Shown piece after piece: positions 1-7,822 of a stretch of 64,000 bases of DNA. The stretch comes from UBA2988 sp965237965 (GTDB lineage Bacteria; Gemmatimonadota; Gemmatimonadetes; Longimicrobiales; Gaopeijiaceae), in contig CBDEGT010000002.1 of assembly GCA_965237965.1 (NCBI GenBank), positions 1,054,001-1,118,000 of the forward strand, read 5' to 3'. How positions within the stretch are numbered: the first letter of the stretch is position 1; the number at the start of each line of letters is the position of its first letter. The translations under genes were made by a program, and so were the position numbers. The notes beneath the pieces are model-generated. The model was not told the DNA's origin, searched no databases, and worked only from the letters and a program-made list of their open reading frames with translations.

Positions 1-939
1 CGCGGGCGCGTCGTAGCGCGCGACCGTCTCCAAGTCGCGCACGTTCGAGCCGTGCCCCGTCTCGGTCATCGCGTAGCACCCGGGCAATCGAAGCGACGCG
101 ATGTCGGCGAGGTAGGCGCGGTGATGGCGATCGGTGCCGAGATTGAGAACGCTTCCGCCGAACAGGCCGAACTGAACGCCGTACTTGACCAGCACGCTGC
201 TGTCGCCGAGTGCGAGCGTTTCGAACACGGCCAGCGCGCCGCCCGGATCCGCGCTACCGCCGAGCGCGCTCGGGAACGCCAGGCCGCCGAGCCCTTCGTC
301 GGCGAGCTTCCGCACCGCGGTCAGGACGCGATCGCGATTTTCGGCGCGCTGCAGGTCGGGCGGGATGGCGAGCGTCTCGCTCTCCAGCAGCTCGAGCACC
401 CGGCGGCGGACCTCCGGACGCGGGTGAGCGAGCAGCTCCTGCAGCTCGTCGAGCCCGGCCGGTGCCGAAGGTCCCGGGGTCACGCGCGCGCGCCCTTCGC
501 GGACCGTTTCGGCGAGCATGCGGCGGGCGGCTTCCCCGGGCGCGATGCCCAACTCGTGCTCGAGCTCGCGCAGCCCCTGCTCTGCTTCCGGCTGGGTCCA
601 GATCCCCTCGCCCGCTTCCGCACGCGCGAGGGCGAGCCCGAGCTCGACCAACGTGCCCGGCGCCTCCGTCAGGAACTCGTCTCGCAGCACGCGCAGGCGA
701 TCGCGCAGTCCCGTGAGCGCGGACGCCGGAGGCGGGCTCGACGGATCGAGCCAGGCGGTCAGCGCCTCGCGTGCGCCGCCGTCGAGCCATTCCTGGGACG
801 CCGCCCGATCGCGGATCGCCCGAAGCTCGGTTGCAGTCAGCACCCCGTCCGACCACGCCGCGTAGACCACCGGGAGGAAGGGCAGCAGCTCGGGCCGGTC
901 ATCCGGCCAGTCGAATACGGGCTCTGGGGTGTGCGGCAT
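1..939 (-). CDS. Acyl-CoA dehydrogenase/oxidase family protein, N-terminal part (runs off the window)
   Basis: The reading frame runs from an ATG at 939 to the left edge without a stop, giving 313 residues of an incomplete protein. The first ~190 residues are helical and Ala/Arg/Glu-rich, as in acyl-CoA oxidase-like proteins with an extra N-terminal domain. Near residues 245-300 comes the flavoprotein core: a Gly-rich 'VQFGLFGGS' stretch, then 'CYAMTETGHGSNV', the conserved segment of acyl-CoA dehydrogenases and oxidases that lines the FAD and substrate pocket. It would catalyse alpha-beta oxidation of acyl-CoA in fatty-acid breakdown. It is divergent from purE with ~200 bp between. The catalytic Glu region is outside the window, so dehydrogenase and oxidase cannot be told apart. 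Confidence 0.82.
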   Translation of the reverse strand, partial: MPHTPEPVFDWPDDRPELLPFLPVVYAAWSDGVLTATELRAIRDRAASQEWLDGGAREALTAWLDPSSPPPASALTGLRDRLRVLRDEFLTEAPGTLVELGLALARAEAGEGIWTQPEAEQGLRELEHELGIAPGEAARRMLAETVREGRARVTPGPSAPAGLDELQELLAHPRPEVRRRVLELLESETLAIPPDLQRAENRDRVLTAVRKLADEGLGGLAFPSALGGSADPGGALAVFETLALGDSSVLVKYGVQFGLFGGSVLNLGTDRHHRAYLADIASLRLPGCYAMTETGHGSNVRDLETVARYDAPA

Positions 940-1137
940 CGGCGCGGTGGATGGGTGTGGGGGAGGGCTGGTTTACCGGACGTCGCCGGGCCGGTTCCGG
1001 GGCGGTACCCACGCTGCTCGGGGCCAAGGCCTTGACCCGGTCTGAAAGCCGCCTCACCATGCGTCCTCGCTCGGCCGACATGCCGACCCGCCGGGGCACC
1101 GGCGCCGCCCCGCTCTTCCGCACAGGATGCTCGCCGG

Positions 1138-1638
1138 ATGGCCGCACCGCTGGTCGGCGTGCTCATGGGCTCCCGCTCTGATTGGGAGACGATGCGACAC
1201 GCAGCCGAGACCCTGAACGCCCTGGGCGTCGCCCACGAGGTCAAGATCGTGTCCGCCCACCGCACCCCCGACCTTCTCTTCGAGTACGCAGAGGGCGCGG
1301 AGGGGCGCGGGATCGAAGTGATCATCGCTGGGGCGGGCGGCGCCGCTCACCTCCCCGGCATGGTCGCCTCGAAGACGGTGGTTCCCGTGCTCGGCGTGCC
1401 GGTCGAGTCGAGGGCGCTCAAGGGCATGGACTCGCTCCTCTCAATCGTCCAGATGCCCGCCGGCGTCCCGGTCGGGACGCTGGCGATCGGCACGGCCGGC
1501 GCGCTCAACGCGGGCCTCTTGGCCGCGGCGATCGTGGGCACGAGCCGGCCCGAAGTACGCGAGGCCCTGCGCCACTGGAGGAACGAGCGGACACGCGCCG
1601 TTCTCGACGATCCCGATCCTCGCGCAGATCGGCCCTGA
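1138..1638 (+). CDS. purE: 5-(carboxyamino)imidazole ribonucleotide mutase
   Basis: Class I PurE, converting N5-CAIR to CAIR in de novo purine synthesis in the cytoplasm. The 166 residues match the usual ~160-170. Hallmarks are visible: 'GSRSD' at residues 11-15, 'SAHRTP' at 39-44 with the catalytic His, the 'AGAGGAAHLPGM' loop and the 'ALKGMDSLLSIVQMP' stretch. The stop lies one base before the start of purK, so the pair is transcribed and probably translated together, as in most bacteria that use the PurK/PurE route. The 200 bp upstream is shared with a divergent fatty-acid oxidation gene and must hold the promoter. Confidence 0.97.
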   Translation: MAAPLVGVLMGSRSDWETMRHAAETLNALGVAHEVKIVSAHRTPDLLFEYAEGAEGRGIEVIIAGAGGAAHLPGMVASKTVVPVLGVPVESRALKGMDSLLSIVQMPAGVPVGTLAIGTAGALNAGLLAAAIVGTSRPEVREALRHWRNERTRAVLDDPDPRADRP

Positions 1639-1639
1639 T

Positions 1640-2728
1640 GTGAACGTCGGCGTCCTCGGCGGCGGCCAACTCGGCCGCATGCTGGCGCTCGCCGGCTACC
1701 CCCTGGGGCTCACCTTCCGCTTTCTCGAACCGCAGAGCCCCGCCCCCGTCGATGGGCTCGGCGAGGTCATACGGGCCGCCTACGACGATCCTTTTGCGCT
1801 GCGGCAGCTGGCCAAAGGCCTCGACGTGGTCACGTACGAGTTCGAGAACGTGCCCGATTCCACGGCGCTCCTGCTCGAGGAGCTGCTCCCGGTGCATCCC
1901 CCCGTGGTGGCGCTCCGCACGGCCCAGGATCGGCTGTCGGAGAAGCAGGTTTTCGAGAGGCTGGGCGTTCCCACGCCTGCGTTCCGGCCGGTGGACTCGC
2001 GCGCGCAGCTCGAGGAAGCGATCGGCCAGATCGGGCTTCCGGCCGTGCTCAAGACCCGCAGCTTCGGTTACGACGGCAAGGGACAGGCGGTGATCGACGG
2101 TCCCACCCGGGTGGACGCCGCGTGGCGGGCCCTCTCCGGATCTCCGCTGCTGCTCGAGGCGTTCGTCCCGTTCGCACGCGAGCTCTCGATCCTCGGCGTC
2201 CGTGCACGCACGGGGGAGGTCGCTTTCTATCCACTCTCGGACAACGAGCACAGGGGTGGCATCCTCTATCTCACCCAGGCGCCGGCGCCGGTGGTGAGCG
2301 AGGCGCTGCAGGCGCGCGCAGAGGGATACCTGCGCGCCCTCATGGAGGCGATGGGCTACGTGGGAGTCCTCGCCCTCGAGCTTTTCCAGGGTGGCGATGA
2401 CCTGCTCGCCAACGAGATGGCGCCGCGCGTGCATAACTCCGGCCACTGGACCCAGGACGGCGCACGCACCAGCCAGTTCGAGAATCACCTGCGCGCGGTG
2501 TGTGGGCTGCCGTTGGGATCGACCGAACCTCTGGGCCACGCGGGCATGCTCAATCTCATCGGGCGGCTGCCACCCATTGCGGAGCTGCTGCGGATTCCCG
2601 GCCTGCGGCTCCATCTGTACGCCAAGGAGCCCCGGCACGGTCGCAAGCTGGGCCACGTGAACGTGATCGCCGACGACCCCGGGACGGTCCGTGCCACCCT
2701 TGAGCGGGTGGAGGCGCTGCTGGCCTGA
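1640..2728 (+). CDS. purK: 5-(carboxyamino)imidazole ribonucleotide synthase
   Basis: ATP-grasp enzyme that carboxylates AIR with bicarbonate and ATP to give N5-CAIR, the substrate of PurE. The start is a GTG one base after the purE stop; the nearby ATG at 1638 is followed at once by TGA in its frame. The N-terminus has the Rossmann-like 'GGGQLGRM'; the middle has the ATP-grasp loop 'KTRSFGYDGKGQ' and 'LLEAFVPFARELSI'; metal-binding residues sit in 'NEMAPRVHNSGHWTQDG'. The length of 362 residues is normal. A strong hairpin 60 bp downstream ends the purEK unit. Confidence 0.96.
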   Translation: MNVGVLGGGQLGRMLALAGYPLGLTFRFLEPQSPAPVDGLGEVIRAAYDDPFALRQLAKGLDVVTYEFENVPDSTALLLEELLPVHPPVVALRTAQDRLSEKQVFERLGVPTPAFRPVDSRAQLEEAIGQIGLPAVLKTRSFGYDGKGQAVIDGPTRVDAAWRALSGSPLLLEAFVPFARELSILGVRARTGEVAFYPLSDNEHRGGILYLTQAPAPVVSEALQARAEGYLRALMEAMGYVGVLALELFQGGDDLLANEMAPRVHNSGHWTQDGARTSQFENHLRAVCGLPLGSTEPLGHAGMLNLIGRLPPIAELLRIPGLRLHLYAKEPRHGRKLGHVNVIADDPGTVRATLERVEALLA

Positions 2729-2789
2729 ACAGGGTTCCCCGGCAGGCTTTCCGGGCGAGGGGCTTCATCATATCGTTACAGTTACTACC

Positions 2790-2822
2790 GCCGCCCCGGC
2801 CGACTCCGGGGCGGCGCTTTTT
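2790..2822 (+). terminator. Rho-independent terminator after purK
   Basis: A perfect 10-bp GC stem (2790-2799 with 2806-2815) with a 6-nt loop is followed by GC and five T residues (2818-2822). It lies between purK and greA and should stop the purEK transcript. It ends only 22 bp before greA, so the greA promoter must overlap it, or greA is partly expressed by read-through. Confidence 0.8.
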
Positions 2823-2843
2823 CTCCTCCCGCACCACCCGCCC

Positions 2844-3329
2844 ATGTTGGACGAAATCCGGGCTCGCATCGAAGCCGAAATCGAGCGCCTGACGCACGAG
2901 CTCACAGTGGTTCTGCCCAAGACGATCAAGACCGCGGTCGAGCACGGTGACCTGCGCGAGAACGCCGACTATAAGTCCGCACTCGAGCGTCAGCAGTTCG
3001 TGCAGGCCCGGATCGGTCAGCTCCAGAAGCGGATGGGCGAGCTTTCGAAGATCGATCCGGCCGCGATGCCCCACGATCGCGTCGGGTTCGGCTCGCGCGT
3101 GAAGGTGCTGAACGTCTCCGCGGAGGTCGAGGAACACTTCACGATCGTGGCGGGGGATTTCATGGATCTCGACTCAGGACAGGTCTCGCTGGCGTCCCCG
3201 ATCGGTCGCGGGCTCTCGGGGGCGCGGGAGGGTGAGGAGGTGGTCATTTCTCTGCCGATCGGCGAGCGCCGCTTCCGCGTGCTAGAGCTGCACACCCTGC
3301 CAATGCAGTTGGGTGTCGGAGGCGAATAA
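2844..3329 (+). CDS. greA: Transcription elongation factor GreA
   Basis: GreA binds the RNA polymerase secondary channel and stimulates cleavage of backtracked RNA. The ATG at 2844 gives 161 residues, close to the family's usual ~158; longer in-frame extensions would run through the terminator upstream. The N-terminal coiled coil carries the tip motif 'GDLRENADYKSA' with the acidic residues that position Mg2+, and the C-terminal FKBP-like domain ends with 'ISLPIGERRFRVLEL'. A receiver-domain gene begins two bases after the stop, so the two are co-transcribed. Confidence 0.95.
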   Translation: MLDEIRARIEAEIERLTHELTVVLPKTIKTAVEHGDLRENADYKSALERQQFVQARIGQLQKRMGELSKIDPAAMPHDRVGFGSRVKVLNVSAEVEEHFTIVAGDFMDLDSGQVSLASPIGRGLSGAREGEEVVISLPIGERRFRVLELHTLPMQLGVGGE

Positions 3330-3331
3330 CG

Positions 3332-3697
3332 ATGGGGCTCGTGCTCGTAATAGACGATGACGACGCGATGCGGAGCACGATACGGAGGATCCTCGAGCGC
3401 GATGGCCACGAGGTGCGCGAGGCGAGAAACGGTAGCGAAGGGCTGCAAGTCTTCCGCGAGGAGCCGGCGGAAGTGGTCGTGACCGACCTGATCATGCCCG
3501 ACAAGGAGGGGATCGAGACCATCGTGGAGCTGCGCGAGGAGGCGCCCGCCATCCGCATCCTGGCGATCTCGGGAGGCGGCATCGCGCTCGCCGAGAACGC
3601 GCTGGGCGATGCCGAGGCGCTTGGCGCGGATGCTTCCCTCGCGAAGCCGTTCACGGTCGACCAGCTGCGCAGCGCGGTGGCGGCCCTGCTCGACTGA
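3332..3697 (+). CDS. Receiver-only response regulator
   Basis: A single CheY-like receiver domain of 121 residues with no output domain. The acidic pocket is Asp8-Asp10, the phospho-acceptor is Asp52 in 'VVVTDLIMPDKEG', the switch Ser is in 'LAISGGG' and the conserved Lys is Lys105 in 'LAKPF'. It starts two bases after the greA stop. Such proteins act through protein-protein contacts or phosphorelays; no histidine kinase is nearby, so its partner is unknown. Confidence 0.9.
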   Translation: MGLVLVIDDDDAMRSTIRRILERDGHEVREARNGSEGLQVFREEPAEVVVTDLIMPDKEGIETIVELREEAPAIRILAISGGGIALAENALGDAEALGADASLAKPFTVDQLRSAVAALLD

Positions 3698-3702
3698 GGC
3701 CT

Positions 3703-4350
3703 CTACCCGGGCTCGGCTCCGCTCGCCAGGAAGGTCATCGCGTCTCCGATTTCCTCGGGCGCGATCCAGTGGCCGATCTCGTACTCGTGGGTCTCGAGCG
3801 TGGCACCCTGGCCGCGCAGACGCTGACGGCCGCGCTGTGCGAGCTCGAACGGGATGTTCGGGTCGCGCCGGCCGTGGCCCCAGAAGATTCGCGGATGTCC
3901 GTCCGACGCCCCCTCGGGAGGGACCAGCTCCGAGTCGATCAGGAACCCGCTGAAGTTCAGCACCGAGTCCGCTCGTTCGGGATTGCGCAGCGCCCATGCG
4001 AGTGCCGTCGTTCCCCCCTGTGAGAACCCACCGAGCGCGATGCGTCCAGGCTGTACACCGATCTGATCCGGGAGGCCATCCATGAACTCGGTGAGCGCGT
4101 CCAGGCTGGACCGGAGCGACGGCTCGTCCACCTGGTCCTCGGCCAGGTAGCGGTACCACGCCCAACCGGGCCCGTACCCCCAGGGATGTCCGGAATGGGG
4201 GGCCTGTGGCGTTAGCAGTCCCCAGCCGCTCGGCACGTGCGGACGCAGCGCCTGGAGGTCGCCACGGTGCGACCCACGACCGTGCAGCAGCACCAGGACG
4301 GGCAGTCCATCGGCGGCCTCGGTTGAAACGTATCGATCGAAGAGCAGCAT
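3703..4350 (-). CDS. Alpha/beta hydrolase, phospholipase/carboxylesterase family
   Basis: Cytoplasmic serine esterase of the small carboxylesterase/lysophospholipase type; 215 residues fits the family. The oxyanion region 'LLHGRGSHRGD' lies near the N-terminus, the nucleophile is Ser110 in 'GGFSQGG', the acid is probably Asp163 in 'GHGRRDPNIP' and the His is His194 in 'EIGHWI'. No signal peptide is visible. It converges on the response regulator with 5 bp between stops. Substrate cannot be inferred. Confidence 0.88.
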   Translation of the reverse strand: MLLFDRYVSTEAADGLPVLVLLHGRGSHRGDLQALRPHVPSGWGLLTPQAPHSGHPWGYGPGWAWYRYLAEDQVDEPSLRSSLDALTEFMDGLPDQIGVQPGRIALGGFSQGGTTALAWALRNPERADSVLNFSGFLIDSELVPPEGASDGHPRIFWGHGRRDPNIPFELAQRGRQRLRGQGATLETHEYEIGHWIAPEEIGDAMTFLASGAEPG

Positions 4351-4542
4351 GGGCGTTCCTGGTGCATTCCGGTGGGTGGCAAGTATACGGTCAGCGCAGG
4401 CTCGCCCGGAAGCGTCGGGTCGACCCCGGGTACCGTGAGGAGCTGCACGAGGGCCACGCCTGCCACGGGGATGGTCTTGCCCAGCATGCGCTCGCGCGGG
4501 CCAGCCTTGCCGCGCACGGACTCGCGCGTCCCATCAAGCTCA

Positions 4543-5325
4543 TCACGGCGTCGCCTTCGCGCCGGATCCGAGTGCGGTCACCACCTCCCGGAGCGCGCGT
4601 ACGCCCTCGACCAGCCGGGGGCCGGGGCGGCCGAGCCAGGCCTCGGCGACGCAGAAGACCCGCCGGTCGCGGACCGCGGGCAGGTCCGCCCAGGCGGCAT
4701 TACGGTAGATCACCTCGGGTCGGTATTTGTCCGGCCGCACGCCACACCAGGAGATCACGAAGGCGTCCGGCGCGAGCTCGCGCACCTCCTCGTCGCCGAG
4801 GGGTCGACTCTTCACGGGCTCGTCCAGGGGGTTGCGGGCGCCGGCGGCGTGAAGCACCTCGGTCGCCCAGCTGCGCTGGCCGGGTGCGATCACCGGCTTG
4901 GGCCACCACTCGATCAGCACGTCGGGAGCTCCGGCGGGCGGCGGCGGCGCCGTCAGCTCGGCGCGCATCGCGGCGACCAACCGCTCGGCCCGCTCAGGGA
5001 CGTCGAGCAGGCGCGCGATGTCGGCGATGTCACGGTAGACGTCTTCGAGCGAGACGGGCTCGGGCGCGATGAAGGGGAGGCCACGCGCAGCGAGCGCATC
5101 GACCACGCGCTCGTGGCCAGGCACGGTGAGGGTCGCGAGCACGAGGTCCGGCTCGAGCGCGGCGACCCGGTCCAGGTCGGGGTCGAGGTCGGGCCCCATG
5201 CGAGGCAGTTTCGCGACCAGCGGCTCGGGGAAATCCGAGTGGTCGTCCACGCCCACGAGCGCGTCCGCGCACCCGAGCGCATGGACGATCTCGGTGTTGG
5301 AGCAGGCGAGCGACACGACGCGCAT
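4543..5325 (-). CDS. Corrinoid/metal-complex binding protein, BtuF/FepB-like fold
   Basis: Starting at the ATG at 5325 (residues 'MRVVSLACSNTEIVHALG'), the 260-residue protein has the two-lobed periplasmic-binding fold of cobalamin/siderophore receptors: 'LVGVDDHSDFP', 'LEPDLVLA' and 'AAWADLPAVRDRRVFCV' are typical. An in-frame extension to 5469 is Arg/Gly-rich and unlike a signal peptide. No clear export signal is seen, so this may belong to the cytoplasmic or stand-alone 'cobalamin-binding protein' group found without an adjacent ABC permease. No transporter genes are nearby. Ligand is inferred from family resemblance only. The 190 bp between this stop and the esterase start shows no convincing gene. 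Confidence 0.8.
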   Translation of the reverse strand: MRVVSLACSNTEIVHALGCADALVGVDDHSDFPEPLVAKLPRMGPDLDPDLDRVAALEPDLVLATLTVPGHERVVDALAARGLPFIAPEPVSLEDVYRDIADIARLLDVPERAERLVAAMRAELTAPPPPAGAPDVLIEWWPKPVIAPGQRSWATEVLHAAGARNPLDEPVKSRPLGDEEVRELAPDAFVISWCGVRPDKYRPEVIYRNAAWADLPAVRDRRVFCVAEAWLGRPGPRLVEGVRALREVVTALGSGAKATP

Positions 5326-5548
5326 GGGGCGGACTACCCGATCGTGCTCGCGTGCGGTCCGTTCGGCGGCCGGTCGGCCGAGCTCGCCGTACCCGAGCGT
5401 CCCGAGCGTGGGCCCGCTCCGCCCCCCATCATGTGCGTGGGACCTTTCGGAAACGATCGGAGCTGGCACCGCACCCCGTACTCAGTCGCTGGCACGCCTG
5501 CCCCGGTTGGGGGTTGGAGAACGCCGACCCAAAACCCCGGAGCGAGAG

Positions 5549-6148
5549 ATGGTCCGCACCCCGTCGACGATGGCGCCGCTCGGTATGGAAGCACCGCCCT
5601 TCTCGCTCATTGACGTCCGCACCGGTCACGCGGTCACGAGGGACGACTACCGAGGCGGACCGGGGCTCCTTGTCATGTTCATCTGCAACCACTGTCCGTA
5701 TGTGAAGCACCTGCGAGGGGCACTGTCCGAGTTCGGACGAGAGTACGGTGGGCGTGGTCTGGGCATCGTGGCCATTTCGAGCAACGACCCCGTGACACAC
5801 CCGGAGGACGCGCCCGGCAAGATGAAAGAAGAAGCGGAGGAGGCCGCCTACACGTTCCCGTACTGCTTCGATGAGACGCGGGAGATCGCGCGGGCGTACC
5901 ACGCCGCGTGCACGCCCGACTTCTTCCTCTTCGACCGCGAGATGCGGCTCGTCTACCGGGGCCAGTTCGACGAAACGCGCCCGAACAGCGGGTTGGTGCC
6001 GACGGGAAGGGATCTCCACGCGGCGGCGGACGCGGTGCTCGCCGGACGGCAGCCCGCCGAAGAGCAGGTGGCGAGCATCGGATGCAACATCAAGTGGAAG
6101 CCGGGCAACGAGCCGAAGTGGTCCGGGCCGGGGCCGCGGCTGGCCTGA
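5549..6148 (+). CDS. Thioredoxin-fold peroxiredoxin/TlpA-like protein
   Basis: A 199-residue AhpC/TSA-thioredoxin family protein. The redox motif is 'CNHCPYVKH' near residue 50, a C-x-x-C variant typical of a widespread thioredoxin-family group; it is followed by the expected 'IVAISSNDP' and 'TPDFFLFD' stretches. The start at 5549 gives 'MVRTPSTMAPLGMEAPPFSL'; the frame is open further upstream but that part overlaps the divergent binding-protein gene. No signal peptide is visible, so it is probably cytoplasmic. A strong terminator follows directly. Confidence 0.88.
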   Translation: MVRTPSTMAPLGMEAPPFSLIDVRTGHAVTRDDYRGGPGLLVMFICNHCPYVKHLRGALSEFGREYGGRGLGIVAISSNDPVTHPEDAPGKMKEEAEEAAYTFPYCFDETREIARAYHAACTPDFFLFDREMRLVYRGQFDETRPNSGLVPTGRDLHAAADAVLAGRQPAEEQVASIGCNIKWKPGNEPKWSGPGPRLA

Positions 6149-6156
6149 AAAGACGA

Positions 6157-6195
6157 ACGCCACCGGAGTCGACCTCCGGTGGCGTCCGAGTTTTT
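6157..6195 (+). terminator. Rho-independent terminator
   Basis: A perfect 11-bp stem (6158-6168 with 6174-6184, extendable by one A-T pair) with a 5-nt loop is followed within 6 nt by five T residues. It begins 9 bp after the stop of the thioredoxin-fold gene and is a textbook intrinsic terminator for it. Confidence 0.85.
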
Positions 6196-6285
6196 CCTCT
6201 GTCCGGGACCCGGCGCGACGGCCGCGTCCGGCGGGACAGCTACCGATCTTCGATCGGCGACCAGCTCACTCGAGAATGCGAGTGG

Positions 6286-6348
6286 CTAGCGGCCGAAGCA
6301 GCGATCGCTTGCCCGTGCCGGGCTGGACAGACTACTCGGACTAGACAA
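6286..6348 (-). other. Tiny ORF behind an unusually long Shine-Dalgarno match
   Basis: On the minus strand the 13 bases around 6350-6363 are a near-perfect complement of the 16S rRNA 3' tail, far stronger than other ribosome sites here. A TTG codon at 6348 follows closely and opens a 20-codon Ser/Arg-rich frame ending at 6286. It may be a leader peptide, a ribosome stand-by site, or chance. The rest of 6196-6464 shows no gene; a second open frame through the same site (6240-6443) has no recognisable features. Confidence 0.25.
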
Positions 6349-6464
6349 GGGATCACCTCCTTTTTGGGGTTCGACATAGGGCGGAGCACCGGATCCCCAT
6401 CGGGATCGAGACTACGATACATCGAGGGCCCCGCTTGTTCCACCCCCCAATCGGTCGGCGGACC

Positions 6465-6662
6465 TCACGGCCCCGGCTCGAGGCGCGCGTTGGCCACACC
6501 AACCCATAGCTCTTCGCTCCAGAGCACTACCCAGCTCCACACCGCCCCCCGGGGGACCGCGAAGGTCCAGCGCTGCGCTTCACTCGGCGGGAGCAGGAGC
6601 TCCTCGCATCCGCACAGGAGCAGGACGGAGAGGGTCGGCCCGAGCCACGATCGCGCGCGCAT
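6465..6662 (-). CDS. Small putative lipoprotein
   Basis: A 65-residue frame starting 8 bp after the stop of the upstream M50-like gene, so probably the second gene of that unit. The N-terminus has Arg residues, a hydrophobic stretch and 'LLLCGC', which can serve as a lipobox. The mature part is short and Trp-rich ('RWTFAVPRGAVWSW'). No family is recognised. It is too short for confident calling; position and signal sequence are the main support. Confidence 0.5.
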   Translation of the reverse strand: MRARSWLGPTLSVLLLCGCEELLLPPSEAQRWTFAVPRGAVWSWVVLWSEELWVGVANARLEPGP

Positions 6663-6670
6663 GCGCGATG

Positions 6671-7342
6671 CTACGCCTGCCGCCAGGCCCAGCGGAAGAG
6701 CAGGGCGCACACTGCGAGCGCGATGGCGATCCATAGGAGGCCCCAGAAGATCGTGGGCCAGCCGGTCAGCTCGGCGAGCATGGCGGCGTCCGAAGGGAGG
6801 GTCGGACGATCCAACACGTCGGACTTGATGTCGAGCACCGCGTACAGGCAGCTCGTCATGCCGAGCACGAGGACGAGCCTCCGGTTCCACAGCTCGGGCA
6901 GCCGCATGGCCGCTGCGATCAGCGCCACGCCGAAGAGCAGGCCGAACGCCAGGGCGAAAGGTCCCCGCAAATAGAACGTGGTGAGCTCGAGCACCAGCAC
7001 TCCCGCGCCGCCGGTCACCCAGGTTGCGCGCACGCGCTTCCAGTGGGCCGCCACCACCAGGGCCGAACCCCAGATCAGGCTGCCGAGGTAGCCTGCGGAC
7101 AGCGCCAAGAACGCGCTTCCTCCAGTCACCCAGGTCGCGCCGCCTTGACGTGGATCGAGCGTGATCCGCTGGACCTCGCCCCCCGTGCTCCAGACCGCGA
7201 TCGCGTGCGACAGCTCGTGGAGGAGGACGACGAAGATCTTGAGTGGGTAAGCGACCGGCGTTTCCCACAGGGTCCAGAGCAACACGAAGTAGACGACGAA
7301 GCCGGCGACGAAGGCTCGCTGCCGACTGGCCCTGCGCCTCAT
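6671..7342 (-). CDS. M50-family-like membrane metalloprotease
   Basis: A 223-residue integral membrane protein with about six hydrophobic segments. The zinc motif 'HELSH' (H-E-x-x-H) lies at the end of the second segment, around residue 44, as in the peptidase M50B-like group. The start was set at the ATG at 7342 ('MRRRASRQRAFVAG'), which puts a positively charged end before the first helix; the frame is open to 7438 but that part is Pro-rich and unlikely to be coding. Substrate is unknown. A small lipoprotein gene follows closely. Confidence 0.75.
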   Translation of the reverse strand: MRRRASRQRAFVAGFVVYFVLLWTLWETPVAYPLKIFVVLLHELSHAIAVWSTGGEVQRITLDPRQGGATWVTGGSAFLALSAGYLGSLIWGSALVVAAHWKRVRATWVTGGAGVLVLELTTFYLRGPFALAFGLLFGVALIAAAMRLPELWNRRLVLVLGMTSCLYAVLDIKSDVLDRPTLPSDAAMLAELTGWPTIFWGLLWIAIALAVCALLFRWAWRQA

Positions 7343-7822
7343 CGGCGGGAAGCGGGCTGTCGAGCGCGCCAGCGGAAGGGGAGCGAGGTGCCCGGGCGAA
7401 AGGAGAGGCTGAACCGCATGCGGTATATTGTGGCACATGGCCGATCGGCTACAACGGCGGGACGGCCCACGGGATCACCCGCTCGCCACCATCCGTGTCT
7501 CGAAGCCGCGTCGCAGGCCGACCCGGATCGGGAGCCCGGTGGGTTCCTGGCAAAGCCCTTCATGAGAATGGGCTCAGGGATGCTCTCCAGCGTGCGCTCG
7601 CGAAGGCTCCGGATCAGGAGGGCGACGGCACGGCACATGCGTCCAGGGAGGAGCAGGCGTAGCAGAGTCGTTCCTCGACGTCGGTGCCGGGTTCTGTAGG
7701 ATGCGTATCCACGATAGCCGGCTCGCGTCGAGGGGGCTCGAGGTGTGGCACTCGCAGCCGTCGGCGGGGTCCCCTACGTTCGCCCGAATCGTCCGCCCCG
7801 AGCTTCTGCCAGCCCGAAAACC
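7343..7822. other. Divergent intergenic region upstream of metZ
   Basis: 480 bp between the divergent M50-like gene and metZ. Open frames in it have no recognisable domain. The 120 bp before metZ is rich in G/C inverted segments and could form a structured leader, but I could not match it to the SAM-I, SAM-II or SAH riboswitch patterns. Confidence 0.5.

Noticed and set aside
254..856. 200-codon minus-strand frame inside the first gene
   Set aside because: Arg/Ala/Gly-rich shadow of the acyl-CoA dehydrogenase/oxidase frame, which is open across the whole segment and shows clear family motifs.
4351..4542. Possible small gene between the esterase and the binding-protein gene
   Set aside because: A minus-strand frame is open but runs into the esterase gene and shows no recognised features.
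6347..6363. Sequence identical to the 16S rRNA 3' tail on the plus strand
   Set aside because: Helix 45 and the rest of the rRNA are absent upstream, so it is not an rRNA end; treated as a ribosome-binding complement on the minus strand.
7339..7638. 99-codon minus-strand frame upstream of metZ
   Set aside because: Basic, low-complexity translation, no ribosome site, overlaps the M50-like promoter region.
7640..7822. SAM-responsive riboswitch before metZ
   Set aside because: GC-rich pairing is possible but none of the known SAM/SAH riboswitch core sequences could be matched by eye; a covariance-model search would decide.
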